This document shows positions 1-13,920 of a DNA stretch of 64,000 bases, piece by piece. The position numbers and the translations under genes were made by a program. Position 1 is the first letter of the stretch. Each line of letters opens with the position of its first letter. The notes below the pieces were generated by a model. The model was not told the DNA's origin, did not search any database, and was given only the letters and a program-made list of their open reading frames with translations. Source of the stretch: Casuarius casuarius (lineage: Eukaryota; Chordata; Aves; Casuariiformes; Casuariidae). The stretch is taken from assembly GCA_003342895.1 (NCBI GenBank), contig PTFA01000038.1, forward strand, positions 2,243,935 to 2,307,934, given 5' to 3'.

Positions 1-2051
1 CTGGTGTGAGGTGGCCTGCATAACCCTAAGACTGTCCTTTGTTTGTATGTAACAAATACAGCTCCTATTTCTCCTTTTCCTTACATTTGCTCTAGTCATT
101 CACATCCATGCAAAGCAGGTGCAAAACATCACGACTCCACTCTGTGCTCATACAAATGACACGAAGGTCAGTCCTTGCTAGCAATGATGCCTTCAAGTTT
201 GATTGCCCCCCACTTTGAGTGCTAAAATTGTGAATATAATCTTGAATTTTACAAACATAAAACAATATTTAATTATTCTTGTTATATCATTATCCTGAGA
301 AACTGTCTAGTATTTGATAGGATCTGCTCCTCCAGGGCACGAGGTAATTGCTTATTTCCTCCTACACTTCAGCGATCGTTCTGGAGCAGTTAACGATTTA
401 TTATGAAAGCTGGAAGCGTTCAGCAGCTCTGCAAACCAGACTTCAGGACTGTGTCCAGCATCTCCGATGCTGAGGACAACATTCAAAAGACCAGAACGAA
501 GGCCACTAATCGGGAGTGCTGCCATTCAACCAAATGGTGGTGATGCAGGCTCTGTGCAGAGGTTCCCCTCCTGCGAGATAGTTTAATGACTCAGACTCTG
601 GGAAGAAAAGATAATTTCTGTGCAGCGACATCTCTCCCACCCTGCTTTTACCTGCTGTAAAAATCTCCTCCAGGCCAAAGGAAGTGGAGCTGCATTAGCA
701 CAAAACATTTGATCTGGCTGGAATTCTCTCCAGACTTTCAAGTTGTCAAATTAACATTTGCATCAATTTAATTTTCACATGACTCATCATTAAATGATTC
801 AGTCTCTATCTGAGCAGCCTTCAAATAGAACTGACCTTTCTTTCAAAGCTTGACCTCAGGTAGGGATTTAGCGGAGGAACATGAGAGTGATTCAAATGCA
901 GATGCCAGGGTCAAGCAGCTTCAGATTTTCAGCATATAGCTTACAAAGGAAGAGAACTGTCACTACACAGCAATCACAAGAGACATTCATGATCCATGAT
1001 TTCCTGCCTTCTTGGATCAATTTACAGAAATGACAGCATACACAGAAATACAGCAGGAAAGCAATTGCGAAACAGCAGAAAAAGCATGTGCATAGGCTCC
1101 AGACGCTGAGATGGAAATGTATACTTGATGTAAGGCCTAAGAGTTTGAATGAGACTTCCCCGAGCCCAGTATAAACTCTTTGCACTGGGTGTTTTTTAAC
1201 TTTAGTGGGTCCCAGGAGCAAGCAGGGAGTCGCTAATGTTAAATACTAGTAGACGAGACTATAGAGAAGTTTGTAGGGGACAAACTTATTCTTCTCCGCA
1301 AGCATAAAGGCCCATCTTTTTTCAGACAGTCTCTAAGCTTTCATGGCTACATGCTTTGCCTCCAGACATCTCTTTAGTGTGTGTAAATAGTGATTTGTAT
1401 GAGCAAACAGGTAGGTGAGTTTGAAGACTGGTCCCTGCTATGTTTGTCTGCAAAAGTGCTGTGTGCCCGCAGCTCCTGGGGAAGCACGGGAGGCTGCAGG
1501 CGCTCGGGAGCTCGCAGGAACATGGAAGCCAGGAGCGTTGCTAAGAGCAATATTTGTGCTTTGATAGAGGAGGAAGAGAAAGCTCTGAGGGTGAGCTGAA
1601 CTCCAAAATAGGAACCTGCCTCCCCTGGGGTAAGATGTGCCAAGTCAGCCCTTTGCGTGCATCAACTGCTCTCCCAAAACTAGGCAGGGAGCAAATGTCT
1701 AAAGCAGGCAGGTGACCTGAACTCCCTCCAGAGCCAACACCTGCCCCACAGTGCCTAAATTTTGCCAATGTTGGGCTCAGTTGGGCAGTGACTTTCTGAG
1801 TGCAGGGTGCCAGCCAGCCACCTACTTACCCCGTCAGCATCAGATACTTGCCCATTAATGGATGCTGAAAGGCAACTCTCTAGGGGAAACCTGGCAAAAG
1901 ACTTGTGGATAGGTCTACACTCAAAGGCGACTCATGGTGATCCAGCCCCCTCCGTGTCCTTGCCATGTGCCACAGAGCCAGGAAGGTGCAGAATGGTTGC
2001 TCCTGAGCACCTACTTCTTTACACCATTACCATAGGGTCAGAGGAAAATTA

Positions 2052-2110
2052 AGGTGGGACGAGACCTCAGGAGGTCATCTACTCCACTCATCCTGTGTTC
2101 TCCTCATCTG
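2052..2110 (+). repeat. CR1-like LINE fragment
   Basis: GACCTCAGGAGGTCATCTA followed by CTCCACTCATCCTG closely resembles the well-known CR1 segment GGACCTCTGGAGGTCATCTAGTCCAACC. Short and diverged. CR1 is the dominant LINE of birds and other sauropsids, which supports the organism call. Confidence 0.55.
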
Positions 2111-4283
2111 CTTCTTTGGAGGGAGTTGGAAAGCTCGCAGGGATTAAAAAGGACCTGCCATTTTTAGGAAGCTCCCCTAAAAAATGATTGCCTTGGGCCC
2201 AGCTCATTCAGCAAAGTTTGCTCTCCTTTGCTCCGAAGATGCGGTGTGAGATCACATTCCCAACATGACACCTTCATCCCCTTCCCTTCGTGTGCCCCTG
2301 CTGCCGGCAATGGGGGGGCACGAGCCTGAAGTGCACCCCCAACATCGAGGCTTCTCCTGAAGGCTTATTTCTCAGTAACTCTACATTTTCAGAGATTATT
2401 GGCTCGCTCTTATCATGAAAGCTGCCCCTGGCAATATTTGTCCTGCCTTTGTGAGAAAAACATCCCCGGCCTGAAGTTATGTAAGTGTCACTTGGGTTCA
2501 AGGCATTTTTTCCCCACTCACTCACGAGTGTCATTTAGAGTTTCTTATCCACAGGCTGGGACTCCAGGAGCAGCTTGTGTCTCTTCGGCTCCAGTATCTC
2601 ATCACTAGGCACTTTTCACTTCGGAAATCTCTCTTCCCTTTTCGAGCTACTCCTCAAGTTAGGAGAAAGACTGTGAACTGATGTCTGAGCGGGGTTCGGA
2701 CAGCAAGTAGCTTGTTATGTCTCTCTCCACGAAGCTGGAGGTCAGTGGGTATTTATAAGATGGAAAGATGCAGGGTGCTGACCCTTTCATCTCACATTTC
2801 ATTGTGAGGAATTTGAATCTTTAATTTTCCAGTGGAAAAAGCAGGAGGGTCGCAGAGAAAAGTCCCAGTTGCTGAAACCACATCGCAAGCCGTAAGAGTC
2901 CCCTTGCTTGTGAAATGACAAAACTGTATTCAGAGGCTTGTAAATAAGTGTGAAAAATGTTGGGAAACAGATGAGAAAATCGGAAGAAAGAAAAAGCGTA
3001 CTAGATTTCTTTCAAGCGAAAGACTGGAGCCATCAATCAGCAGCACACGTAGATCCAAGCTGGAAAAGCCCAACGAGTTCTTTGTTCTTCTCACAGTTTT
3101 TGGACACATTCCTCTAAATGCGTTGCCGCAGTCTGCTAGCGGCTATGGCCGAAAAGAGTGAAGAGAGTAAAGGTACTCTGCATCCTCCAGACACGTCCTC
3201 TGCACTGAAATCTGGGTGTCCTCCAATTTTTCCAATGCACTAGATCAGGAGTATTTTAACTTATAACGACGGTAAACAAAACACTTCCAGAGGGAAGAAC
3301 AGTATTTGGATAAATGTCTCTTATACCTCTGAAATCTGTCTTGCTGATTTATGAACTGTTCCCATCACTCAGCCGTGAATTTCAGAGGCAGTTTGACATA
3401 CTTCCATTTTTTCCCATGTCACATGCACCTGATTCACTTCTTTCCCACCACAAAATTTTCACAAATACATATGGTATCACGGAGACACAGTTGCTGCCAT
3501 ATAAAGAATGGCTCTTGCTCTCACTGTCTCACATACTTATGGTATAGGCTTGGTAGGGACTCCAAAAGAGTCTCACTGGGATGTTAATTATTCAGCCAGC
3601 ACACTTTATCCTTACGGTATGACATAACACATTACCTGGGCCTAGTCAAAAGGAATTTTGCTCTCTTTTTTTTTTCTCTCTTGGTAATTTATTGTTCTTC
3701 ACCAAAATCAGCTCTTATCCTTGGATCCATTACCACAGCTTTGCAACCCACCATCACTTTCCTTTGATGAGAATTGTCACATGCCACTGGTCAGCACTGA
3801 TAGTATGGTAAAAAGGGGACTCAATGGACTTTTCCACATCTCATTCATCTATATGTTGTTGGAGACAGACCCAAATCAGCTGTATTGCCATATATGAAAG
3901 CATCTGAAAAAAATATTTTGTTACATAGATATGTTTTGGTAGGCTAAAGCAAAATATCCTGTTCAGTATAAACGAAAAAGAGGGGATAAACATAGACCAA
4001 CAGAAACTTGCACCCGCAGAGCACCTACAGGTTAGATGGTAGCTGAGTTACAGCTTTTAGAGCTTTGGCTGTGTTGAAATTTGAGACTTTAAGGGTTTTG
4101 CTCTAAGGTTTTTGGTTAAAGGTTCAAGAGACTGAAATTTTGGATTCATTTTATTTCTCTAGAAGATGTTCATGGATCATTAATATGTTTAGTTTATTAA
4201 GAAGACAATAATAGCATTGCTACAGGAAAAGGAGGAAAAAAATCAGTGCACTGATTTGATCAAGTGGCTCAGCCTGTACAGTG

Positions 4284-4390
4284 GACCAGGACTCCTGGGT
4301 TTTATTGACTCCACGTGTGACCTTGAGACAGTTGTGTACTCCTGTTCATTTGCCTTCAAAATTGTAACAACTACATCATCTGTTACAGGT
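4284..4390 (+). repeat. MIR-like ancient SINE fossil
   Basis: ACTCCTGGGTTTTATTGACTC, then GTGTGACCTTGAGACAGT and later ACATCATCTGT, are in the order and spacing of the MIR family (CCTGGGTTC, TGTGTGACCTTGGGCAAGT, CCTCATCTGTAAAATG). Heavily diverged, as expected for an amniote-age insertion. Confidence 0.5.
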
Positions 4391-7300
4391 GGACAAACCT
4401 GCCACCCCGCTTAGGAAGTCCACAAAGAACATCTGACGAACAGGTACCTCCCTGTACACCATGAATACAGTTTGTAGTGCTGTCTGCAAGGAAAACTGTT
4501 GTCAGAGACAGCAGGGCATGAGATGTAATTCATCCCATCCCAAAATGACTGTCTAAAGGGACGTTGCCCCAGGAGCACACACGTCTCGCCATCGATTGTA
4601 AAGGGAGTGTTGGTTCACTCCCTCTCGGGGCCCCATTAGGCATGCAGCGATGCCTGTTAAACCTGATGTCTGCCTGGTTCAGACCCTGCTGTTTCTTTAT
4701 TTCCATTTGTTTTAGGAAATTAGTATCATTGCCATTGATTGTTTTATTAATATGGGGCATGATCAATGGCCCGACGAGGTGTCGCGCTCTATCACCTACC
4801 TAATTGCATCCCCAAAAGAAATGGTACTCGGTCCTATAATGCTCTATTTAAAAGTAATATAGTTGTTCTGAAAAGCTGTTAATGGTGCTGCAGCACATTT
4901 TGAAACAACACAGCTGTTAAAAACTCATCCTGGAGAAAGGCAGTAATGTTAGGCAGTGACAGGAAAAGTGAGGTAAATCCTCAGTGTTTGTTGTTCTAAT
5001 TATTTAATGCACTAAAAATGGACAAATGCTTGTCAATCACATCTTTGGTTTAAAGATGGAGCAAGTAATGCTCGGAAGACATGGGAGGACGGGGGCACGT
5101 TGCCTCCTGGTGTGGATAGGCACACTCGTCCTGGGGTCACTGGCTTTTCAACAATTTTTACAGCAGCAGCGAATCTGGCTCTATAATGATGACTCTTCCA
5201 AGGAGCTAAATGCATGTTTCCTCTCAGACCCTGCCTCTCCCTTGCACTCATTGGTGCAGTTTCTTAAATAAAAGTGCATCTTGAAAGTTTTTGATGCAGG
5301 AGACTGCAGGTGAGATTCAGATGACCTGCATAGGTGCTTAACATGAGTGCAGTGACAGCAGCACTACTGGGTGCCTGGCTATGCCAGGATGATCCCAAGT
5401 GCCTAAACTGGGGGCCTTCGTGTGCCTTTCAGTGCGAGGACAGGCATCTCTGAAGAGTGAAATCAGGAGGCTAAGGTGGAGCTAATAGGAGTCACAACCC
5501 GATAGGAGATGCTGGATAGAGATGAGTGCCTGAATTCCTGCCTCTCCTGGAGCTTAGGTTTCACACTGGACACCTGCAGCGACTTGGTGCTCTCTTTTGG
5601 CCCCTAAATAGAGTGCCCTCTTCCCAAAAAGGCACCAGTGAGCCATCACCCAGCCTGTGCAGAATGGGGATATTTCGGTACTAGGTGCCCAAGGGGTTGA
5701 CAGATGGGAGACTGAGTCTCTAAGCCCCCCTCAGCTCCACAGGCTCCAACCTACAGCTGCTGTGGGTATGCTGGGAGTCGGACCTTCTGCATGTCCACTC
5801 CAGAGCTGGCGCTGGGATGCCAAGGATGCAAGTTACCCAGGCCAGAAAGAAAGAAAATGAGAGTACCACTGCGTAGCCTGTCAGGCCACACACAGGAGGA
5901 CAGACCTGCGCTCTCGTCTCTTTTCTCAGGACTATTCCTGAGGTTTTTGGGCAATGCCTAACGTAAAAGGAATGAACCAGGCTTCAAGCAGGGATCAGCA
6001 CCCAGGAGTGACATGAAGAAACCTAACAGAGAAGATTCAGCAGCACCATGAGGTCACCTGGTCTGGAGCATCACCCATCATCCATAGCAAGGACAACTTT
6101 CCCTGGAGCCTAACTTCAATTTTATTTGCTGGCAAAGTAAGCCAGTTTCTCCCTGCTCTTCCCCCACAGACATTCCTCACCCTGCTAGATTAGAAATTCA
6201 TAGCGCACACAATAGACTCTGATTGCTATTTTCTACATTCTGCTCATCATTTTCTTTAGTCACACCTCTGTGATGTTTAATAAGTCCTTATTGAATTTGA
6301 CAGCAGTCATATGCCAGAAGCACAGACATAGTATTAGTCATATTTCCTCTACTCTGGAGTAATCCAGTAATGGCTAGGTAATTAAAGCCTGCCCCTTACT
6401 AACATGTTTGGCTTCATGCTTTTTTTTTGTATATTCAGAAAATGGATGTTCTTCCCTGCAGATCAGCCCTGTCAGAATTTGGACAGAATTGCACAAACCC
6501 TCGTGATGCCCAAACCTTCGCTATGCAACGGAGGCAGCGCCAGAATGCCAAGGAATGAGGGAGGAACGAATGAAATGAGAGCAAAAGAGGAAGAAGTATG
6601 TGAAAACCAGTAAGGCAGAGGGAGAAATGGGAACCAAACCCCCAGGGGCAGAGGAAGAGGAACACTGCTGCAGCAAATCGCTTGCACTATCTACAAGCCA
6701 CAGGCATCGCAGCCCGTTGCCTGGTGCCTTGTGTTAGAGCTGTGCAAAGTCACCCCAAAAGTGAGAATGCCAACACTTAGCCCCAGAGCACAAGAAAACA
6801 GTGCTTTTGGACACAGAGAGAAGCTTGTGGGAACATGTAGTCAGGTAGTAGGAAACAACAGCTGCTTTAGAAAAGCCGCTAATCTGTACACAACAGATTT
6901 TTCTTTCAAGTTTTGACCTGGGAGCTTTCATCCTGTGCTCCAAAGTGAAACGTTGTTGCTTTGTAGTGTCCCATGCTGTCCCCTACGCCAGACCACACAG
7001 GCTATAAGGCAAGGCAACTACGATCACTAGTAGACCCATGACATCTGCATCCTTTTCTGGCCAGTCCTCCTCACAAATTTCCTTTCTCGTCTCCATTTTT
7101 TCTGTTTCTTTCTCTTTTGAAAACTAAGGACAGGATTTCTATATGTCAGTGCTTAAAAGTAGGTCACACTTTAAAATAAATATTAGGTCAATAACAGAAC
7201 CACTTCAGTCCCCATTATGGCAAAGACTGATGACAAACTAGTGCAGTCCACATAAGGTGGGTTTTAATCACTTTGTGTCTGAGGTAGGAGAGCAAGGACC

Positions 7301-10300
7301 TGATCTCCCAGAATCTCCCCCAAAACTCAGATGAAGTGAGATAGATAGATATTTATCCGGCTGCACCATGTGGTTTCTGGGACGCATCCTTGGCAGGCTT
7401 CAAATTTCGGCTGAGAGTCACAGAGCCAAGGGTGCCGCATGGTCCTCAGGCCGTGTGGGGCAGCACCATGGACGTTCCTCGGGGAAACGCACCCATTCCC
7501 TGCTGTCACCATGGCCTACGACCCAGTGGTGAAAAATGTTTCCTCTGCCTGTGATTCCTTGCCTTCATGACTAAAGGAAGCAACTGAGGCTATGGAAAGA
7601 CCATGGGCAAGCAGCAATAACTGCTGATTTATTCACAAAAAAACATGCTGTTTAGGCAGCCCCAAGACCTATGGCGCATTAGAAGACGACAACGTTTTGG
7701 CCATGAACAAGGAAGGCTTGTTTGCCTTTCGTCCTTCAGCCTCCCACAGTCTGAGCTGAAGAGGAGTGAAATTGCTCAGGTTTTGGTAAGGCTGAGAGCT
7801 CCGGGGACGCGAGCACCAAGGCAACATCCCAAGCTGGGGCTCAGCGTGTCGATCCTGCCCTCTTCCCACACTCCCATTTTGTAGTTCCTGCTAAACCCAG
7901 GTCTACCAGGGTCCAAAACCAGGATGGTCCCCAGCAGCTGATGGCAGCTCAGGAGTTACTTGGCAACAGTGGATGGATATGGAGACAAAAACCATGAAGG
8001 AGGTATGGTGGGCCGAGGAGCCAGCATGGTTTACCAGGACTGCAGCTGTATTTTACCCCATAAAAAGTGCTTAAACACTCCAGCCCTCATGGAGTTCAGA
8101 GGGGCAGCCTGGAGCACAGTGCTTGTGAAAAACAACAGTGACTCTCTCAGCTCCCTTTTACAGAATACTGAACTTTCAGCCCAAATAACGCTTTGGAGGT
8201 CCATAGTGCCCTTCACATACCCAAAGTTAGGCATGTGCTTCTGTATCCTGATGCCTCAGGGCTTGTGCAGGCCAAATATAGCTGAAGAAAGCTAATATTA
8301 GTGTTTTCATTTTGAACAGTTTGAAAGTCTTGGCCGTCAAGCCCAATATATTAGTGCTTATATTGTTAAATGTCTACCCTAAATTATACAGATGGTGCAC
8401 TATGACTGACTCAATGTTTTCATTTCCTACCTTCTCAACTCTACAGAGGCAAATTTCCTCTTTATGGAGAGCCCCTCTGAAGTAATTGAGATTACTTGTG
8501 TGAATAAGGGTTTGTAGGATCATGCCTGAAAACTGTAAGTCCTTTGGGTAGGAACCTTGTCTTCTTACACATGCACAAAATGCAATATGCATACACATAC
8601 TCCTGTAAAATTATACACCACAGTCAAGGCCTCTGTTCTATCATGTTGACTCATTTGGAGTTATACTTCGTTCCCGGGATAGCTCCATTAAGAAGAGTGG
8701 GTTGACTCAATAGCTAATATTGTATTAGCAAGAACTGAAAATTTCATTCTATGCTTGCACATATATTGTCAGATGAGAATCAGAGGTATTTCATATTCAT
8801 TCTTTGGGCCGGACTGTTCTTTCATGGCCTTCAAGTCACTTTTAGATATGTCTGTACTAGCAAATGGAGCAGCGTGAGGCCTTTTACTCCAAATGATGCG
8901 GAGTGGCTTGTATTCATATGTCTCTTCCCCCAAAACGGGCTGGTTATACCCAGATTTTTTAGGGAGAGCAGTCCCTGGCCCACGTTATTATCCTAAATAG
9001 GCATTGTACAGTAGAGTGCTAGCTGGCATGGGCCAAGTCTGTGATGGAAATCGTACCAAAGACTGAGCAATCTGGAGGCTCATAACCCGTGCCCGTCTTG
9101 GCGTTTCTTGCAGCAGATCCTCCAGGACCCCACTGCCCAGACTGAAACCCCTACAGCAAAGGGTGCCAAGTACCCTCAGAGCAGGGCAAGGAGCTGGGGC
9201 ATTGCCACAGAGTATTTCAGCGGGCAGCATGTGCCCTTTGGGATTTCTTGTCCTTATCTGCACCGAAGTGCAGTGGACGTTCACTGACAGACACTTGGAG
9301 GAGGTCTCAAATTGGTGCTGACCTTGGCTGCTCTTCCCGAAACGGGGAAGCCCAGCACTGGGGTCCACGGACAGCTTGTGGGGTGATCCATTAGGAAGGA
9401 TGCTGCACCCATGCCCAGCGACGCGGTGTCAAGCCCCCAGGGAGCTCCGGCCCCAGGCTGCTGGTGGCACCGGCAGCTCTGCCTCCCACACATCTCAAGT
9501 CCTACCGTGGACCAGGTTGAACCAAGCAGCCTCTAAGGGACTTCTCCCAGGGTGACCAACCCAGCCCGGCCAAAGCTGCTCAAAGAGCACAAAACTTGAC
9601 ATTAAAAACTTTCCTCTAAGCCTCTTCTCAAAATCTTTCCTCTGCTAGAGACCCGCTGTTGCTGGGTCCCCGCAGGCCTGGCACTAGCAGGCACCGCAAG
9701 GGCAAGCGCAGGTCTTCTGGGGTCCCAGCTTAAAAGCAAGATCATGCTTGCTTTTATAAGCCCGCTCCTTCTTTCAAGTTCCCAGGGATCTCTGAAAGGT
9801 CGTGCAAGCCGCAATAACAGTCTTTAGCAATAGTAAAATGTTTCTTTTGAAGTGTTTGTGTGATGTGTTGGACATTGCTTACTAAAGCATCCACCTGGAG
9901 GGAATGAAAACACCCCCTCAGACACCTGCACGCATACATCCCGCAGATGAAAGCGCCTTCTAATTGCTGCAGGAAATGTGACATTTCAAACCGGCCCAAC
10001 CAAAGCACTAATAATCCCCGCCAAGGAACAATCCTGCAGCGGCGGAGAGAAGGAGGGAGCAACCTAGCTGGCTCTTTCCTGGTTTAGCGCCAATACGCTG
10101 CGAAACCTATTTCCTTAATTTAATAACCAGCCATGCCCTGCCCTCCCCCACGATACCTGTTTTTCGTGGAGCAAATACGAAGCAGAGAAAAGTCGAGTCA
10201 AGGCGAAAGTGGGAAGCTGATGTTCATCGCGACAAAGCTTCTCCACCTGTTCGTGCAATGTGCAAATTTTCTCCTCCCAGGGTTGTCAAAGCGTTGTTTG

Positions 10301-13300
10301 TTGAAATGGTTCATTTCTATCAATATGCTTTTAGATACTTTATACATTATTTCAAAAATGAGGAAATCAGTCCTATATTTATCTGAGTACAAAGACAAAC
10401 GTTAAATATGCTGTACATAAAACTATTTGCTAGCTTACTGCCTGTTGCTGTCTGCTCCTCCAGGCTTCCCCTCTTCCAGGAAAAAAAAAAACAAAAGAGA
10501 TGGTAAATGCATATTTTCAGCTCAATGTATGACCATTACAACCACCTACAAGCATTGCCATCACACTTTTCCAAAGATGCTCAAAATGACTGACACCTGA
10601 CCCCAGTGGTCAATAAGCAGATCTAATTTAAAAAAAAAAAAGTCCCATCTCTGTCTTCCCCTCCATCAATCGCTCTTTCTCAAGCCCATTTGCTGCAGCA
10701 TTAACTTGGATTTTTTTTTATTCCTTATTGTGCCTATTCGCACAAACCCAGCCCCCACCACGGGGTTGGACCGAGCCGTGTCCGTGCCCCGGCCACCAGC
10801 ACTCACCTGCGCTCTGCTCCTCTCGAGAAGAGCCAGCCTGGGTTCCCCAGTTACCCCTGTCCTTTCTCCAAAGTTTTTCAGCCTTTCCTGCAGGTTGTTC
10901 CCTGCCGGCATCACCTTTTAAAAATGTCGCCTTAATCCCGCCTTTGTTAAAGGTGCCAATAATGAGCTTGTGGCGCTGCATGGGGCCGGGGAGAGCGTTA
11001 AGCAGGACCTGGGCTCTCCACCAGGCAGGCCAGCCAAGGCATGCTGCAGGGTTTCAGATGCGATTGGGGAAAAAAAGTGCAAGTGGCCTACTTTCCAGGC
11101 TGCTTTACTGCAGCTGGACAGACAGCCCCTCTTTTCAGCTACCATTTTGGAGATGGGCTTCCTTAACGCACATTAATATGCCTCAGAGCCCCTCTTCGGG
11201 CTTGGTCCTCTCCACCTGTAAAACGCTGCTGGCTCCAGGGCTGACACCAGCTCTTTGCCTACCCCTAAGCCTTGCAAAGCTCATGGCTTGGTGGAAAAAA
11301 AAGAGGGATTTGGGTCTCAAGTGGGCGGCATCGCCATGGGAGGCACCATGGGTGCCAGGCTTGGGACGGGTGGGAGATGCCCTCCTGTGCGGGGCAGTGG
11401 GTTCTTGATGGCTTTTTGCTGCCGTGGGGGGCTACGCACCCCGCACAGTGGCACTTCGTGGTCCCCTTCCCCACCCCTTCCTCCCTCGCCTAGCTGGTGT
11501 TTTGCCTTTGTTAGCTCCGCTTCAGTGTCCGGCTGCACTCGAGGTAAAAATTTGTTGTCTGAAAAAAAAAGAAAAAAAGAAAGAAAAAAAAAGTAATTTA
11601 CTGTGAAGCACTGGCTGAAAATCATTTTCTGAACCGCTGCACAATTTTAATCAGACGACCACACTGTATCCAATCAAGGGAGGATTATTTGCGAGGGGAG
11701 CGGAGCGGGGGGCGTTGCAGTGGGGCCTTCCCCAGAGGACTGTAAATCCAAGGAAGATGAGATGTCTCAGGCTTCGCAGCCTGCCCAAACCTAATTTGCA
11801 CTAGAATTACATGGCCATTACTAATGTATACAGTGACTCAAATTGATTACTTTGCTATTAGTAAGAGCAATGCGCTCACTTGCTGATGGCGGCTTCCTCC
11901 GAGGGGGAGGACAAAGGGGCTCCAACAAAGCAGAAGTGCTGCTTTGAAAACCTGCGTGGGATGAAGAGGGCTGAAAAAAATATAGGGGTGAAGAGGGCCA
12001 CACTTGGACTGAGCTGGGGATGGAAGAGAGCGGGGGAGGCCACGGGAACTGCCGGGCTCCATATTTAACGTGCTTAGCGCATCTCGCGTTCAGAAACCGG
12101 CACCTGGCTGCATCCTGGGGTCACGGCAGTTTTAGCACTTGTAGCAGGTGCGGCAGCAAAATCTGGTTGTAATTAAGGGCTGCTGTGACTGTAGGAAATC
12201 CCACTCTGGGGATAGTCACTCTCTCCCGCTGGAAACATCCTACTTTTTAAGCATTTCATATACGTTCCTTCAGCAAGAAGGACATGTGGGACCTTTGATA
12301 CCTAACCCCTGGCAAGGTCTCAGGACAGAGAACCCCAGCTAAGAAGGCGCCGCTNTGCTATGGATGGGGTGGTATCAAATTATTCTGATAGCAGGAACAT
12401 CTCTCTCTTCCCTGAAATTTCCTACTTGCTACAGCACTGATCTTGCGTAATGAAAACATAACCCTGAAGCCAAAAGTCTCCTTTCCCAGCCACACGCAGA
12501 CTCTAACGCTACGCGAACATACATTTTGCATTCCCGCCCGCGGGAATCTCCCCACACATTAAAACACTTGAAGACTGGAGCTGTGACAAGGGAGGATGGG
12601 GAGATCTGGCTGAAAACTCCAGCTATTCCTGCACAGCTTTTCCCTGTGCAGCTTTTACAGTTGCACCCGCTCTACAGATTACACAACACATAAGTGGAGC
12701 ACAACATGCCTATGCAAGGCTCTGTTAGAAGCCAATCAGCCCCTAATAGGGGTAAATCTGCATACTATGGGCTCTACGCATCCATACCTGTAATGTAAAG
12801 CCTTTGTAGGCATCAGATGATCCATTTTAGATGGCTAGCAGAGGATGAAATGGTTTTACACTGGATCCCTTGACTAGATTTACCTCACCTAGAAAGGATG
12901 CTCAGTGCGACTAATGCAGTTGTCTTCAAGATACATTGACACCAAGAGAGACAAATCCCACCGCTTTTCCCTGGAGCTCCAGCTGCTGCTCTTCACAGCT
13001 TGAGGTGAGCTACTTAGGTGCAGCATCATGGTCGAAACATAACTAAGCAGGTTAGTGGCATGTGTTTGCTCCTCTTCCCTCCTCCCCACACGCAGGAGGG
13101 GACCAATGTCTCCTTGCAGAAGATGAAATTCAGCCTGTCGAGGTGTAGGCGAAGGTAAAGACAGACAACAACTAAAACCTCAGTACCCAAGGCTGGAGGA
13201 GACTGAAAAACAAAGTCATACATGAAGAAAGGGAGCGGGCCGCATGCACCACCAGTGCAGCGCAGTGCAACAAGCCTCGCGGGTCCTGCCCAGCCCCTTT

Positions 13301-13841
13301 CGCGACCAGCATACGTACGTGCAAACACACGTGCACGGTTATATCCCTACCCATGCACCTCGCACAGCTCTATCACAGGGCTGATACTCTGCAGATGGTC
13401 CTTGAGCTGCCGTTGAACCAGCTCAGGTTTTAGCCCAAGGGAACCGCTGATGGCTGAGGGACACGATTCAGCACCTGTGCACTGGCATCGCTGTAGGTTA
13501 GGTCAGCTTTTTTGCCTTGCTTTCACTGCCTTTAGTTTTAGCTTACCTAGCATTTTGCAACACTTACGGAACCAAATTCGAGCTTAAGGCTGCTTTTACA
13601 GCCAAGCTATCTCATTCAGTGAGGGTTTCATTTCACCTAGAGAAGATTACAGCTCCAGTTCATGACCACGCTGGACTAACACCCACTCAGGACCAGGCCA
13701 AGGAATTGCCCCTCACAGAGCTCCTCATCTATGCAGATGGCCGTTTTTTCCCACATTTGTCATCCAAATAGGCAGGAGATGCCTACAAGGCTGGAGCAGT
13801 GGTGTCTGGCCTGATCTGACCTGCCAAGCTAGAATGGAGGC

Positions 13842-13920
13842 CGGGAGGTAGCTTGTCCGAGGCCACACAGATGCATCCGCGTGAGGAGTGAGACAGGATT
13901 CAGGACTGTGTCCACAGCTT
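13842..13920 (-). repeat. MIR-like SINE fossil, reverse orientation
   Basis: GGAGGTAGCTTGTCCGAGGC and CCACACAG, then GACAGGATTCAGGACTGTG, follow the reverse complement of MIR (GAGGTTAAGTAACTTGCCCA, AGGTCACACAG, GGGATTCGAACCCAGG). Confidence 0.45.

Noticed and set aside
5300..5700. Possible degenerate interspersed repeat (words such as AAGTGCCTAAACTGGG)
   Set aside because: Suggestive words recur, but I cannot align them to a named family with any confidence.
10728..11408. 226-codon open frame on the plus strand in a GC-rich intergenic patch
   Set aside because: It begins at TTG, its first ATG is far inside, composition is low-complexity Pro/Leu/Trp, and other frames in the same patch are equally open, as expected from GC content.
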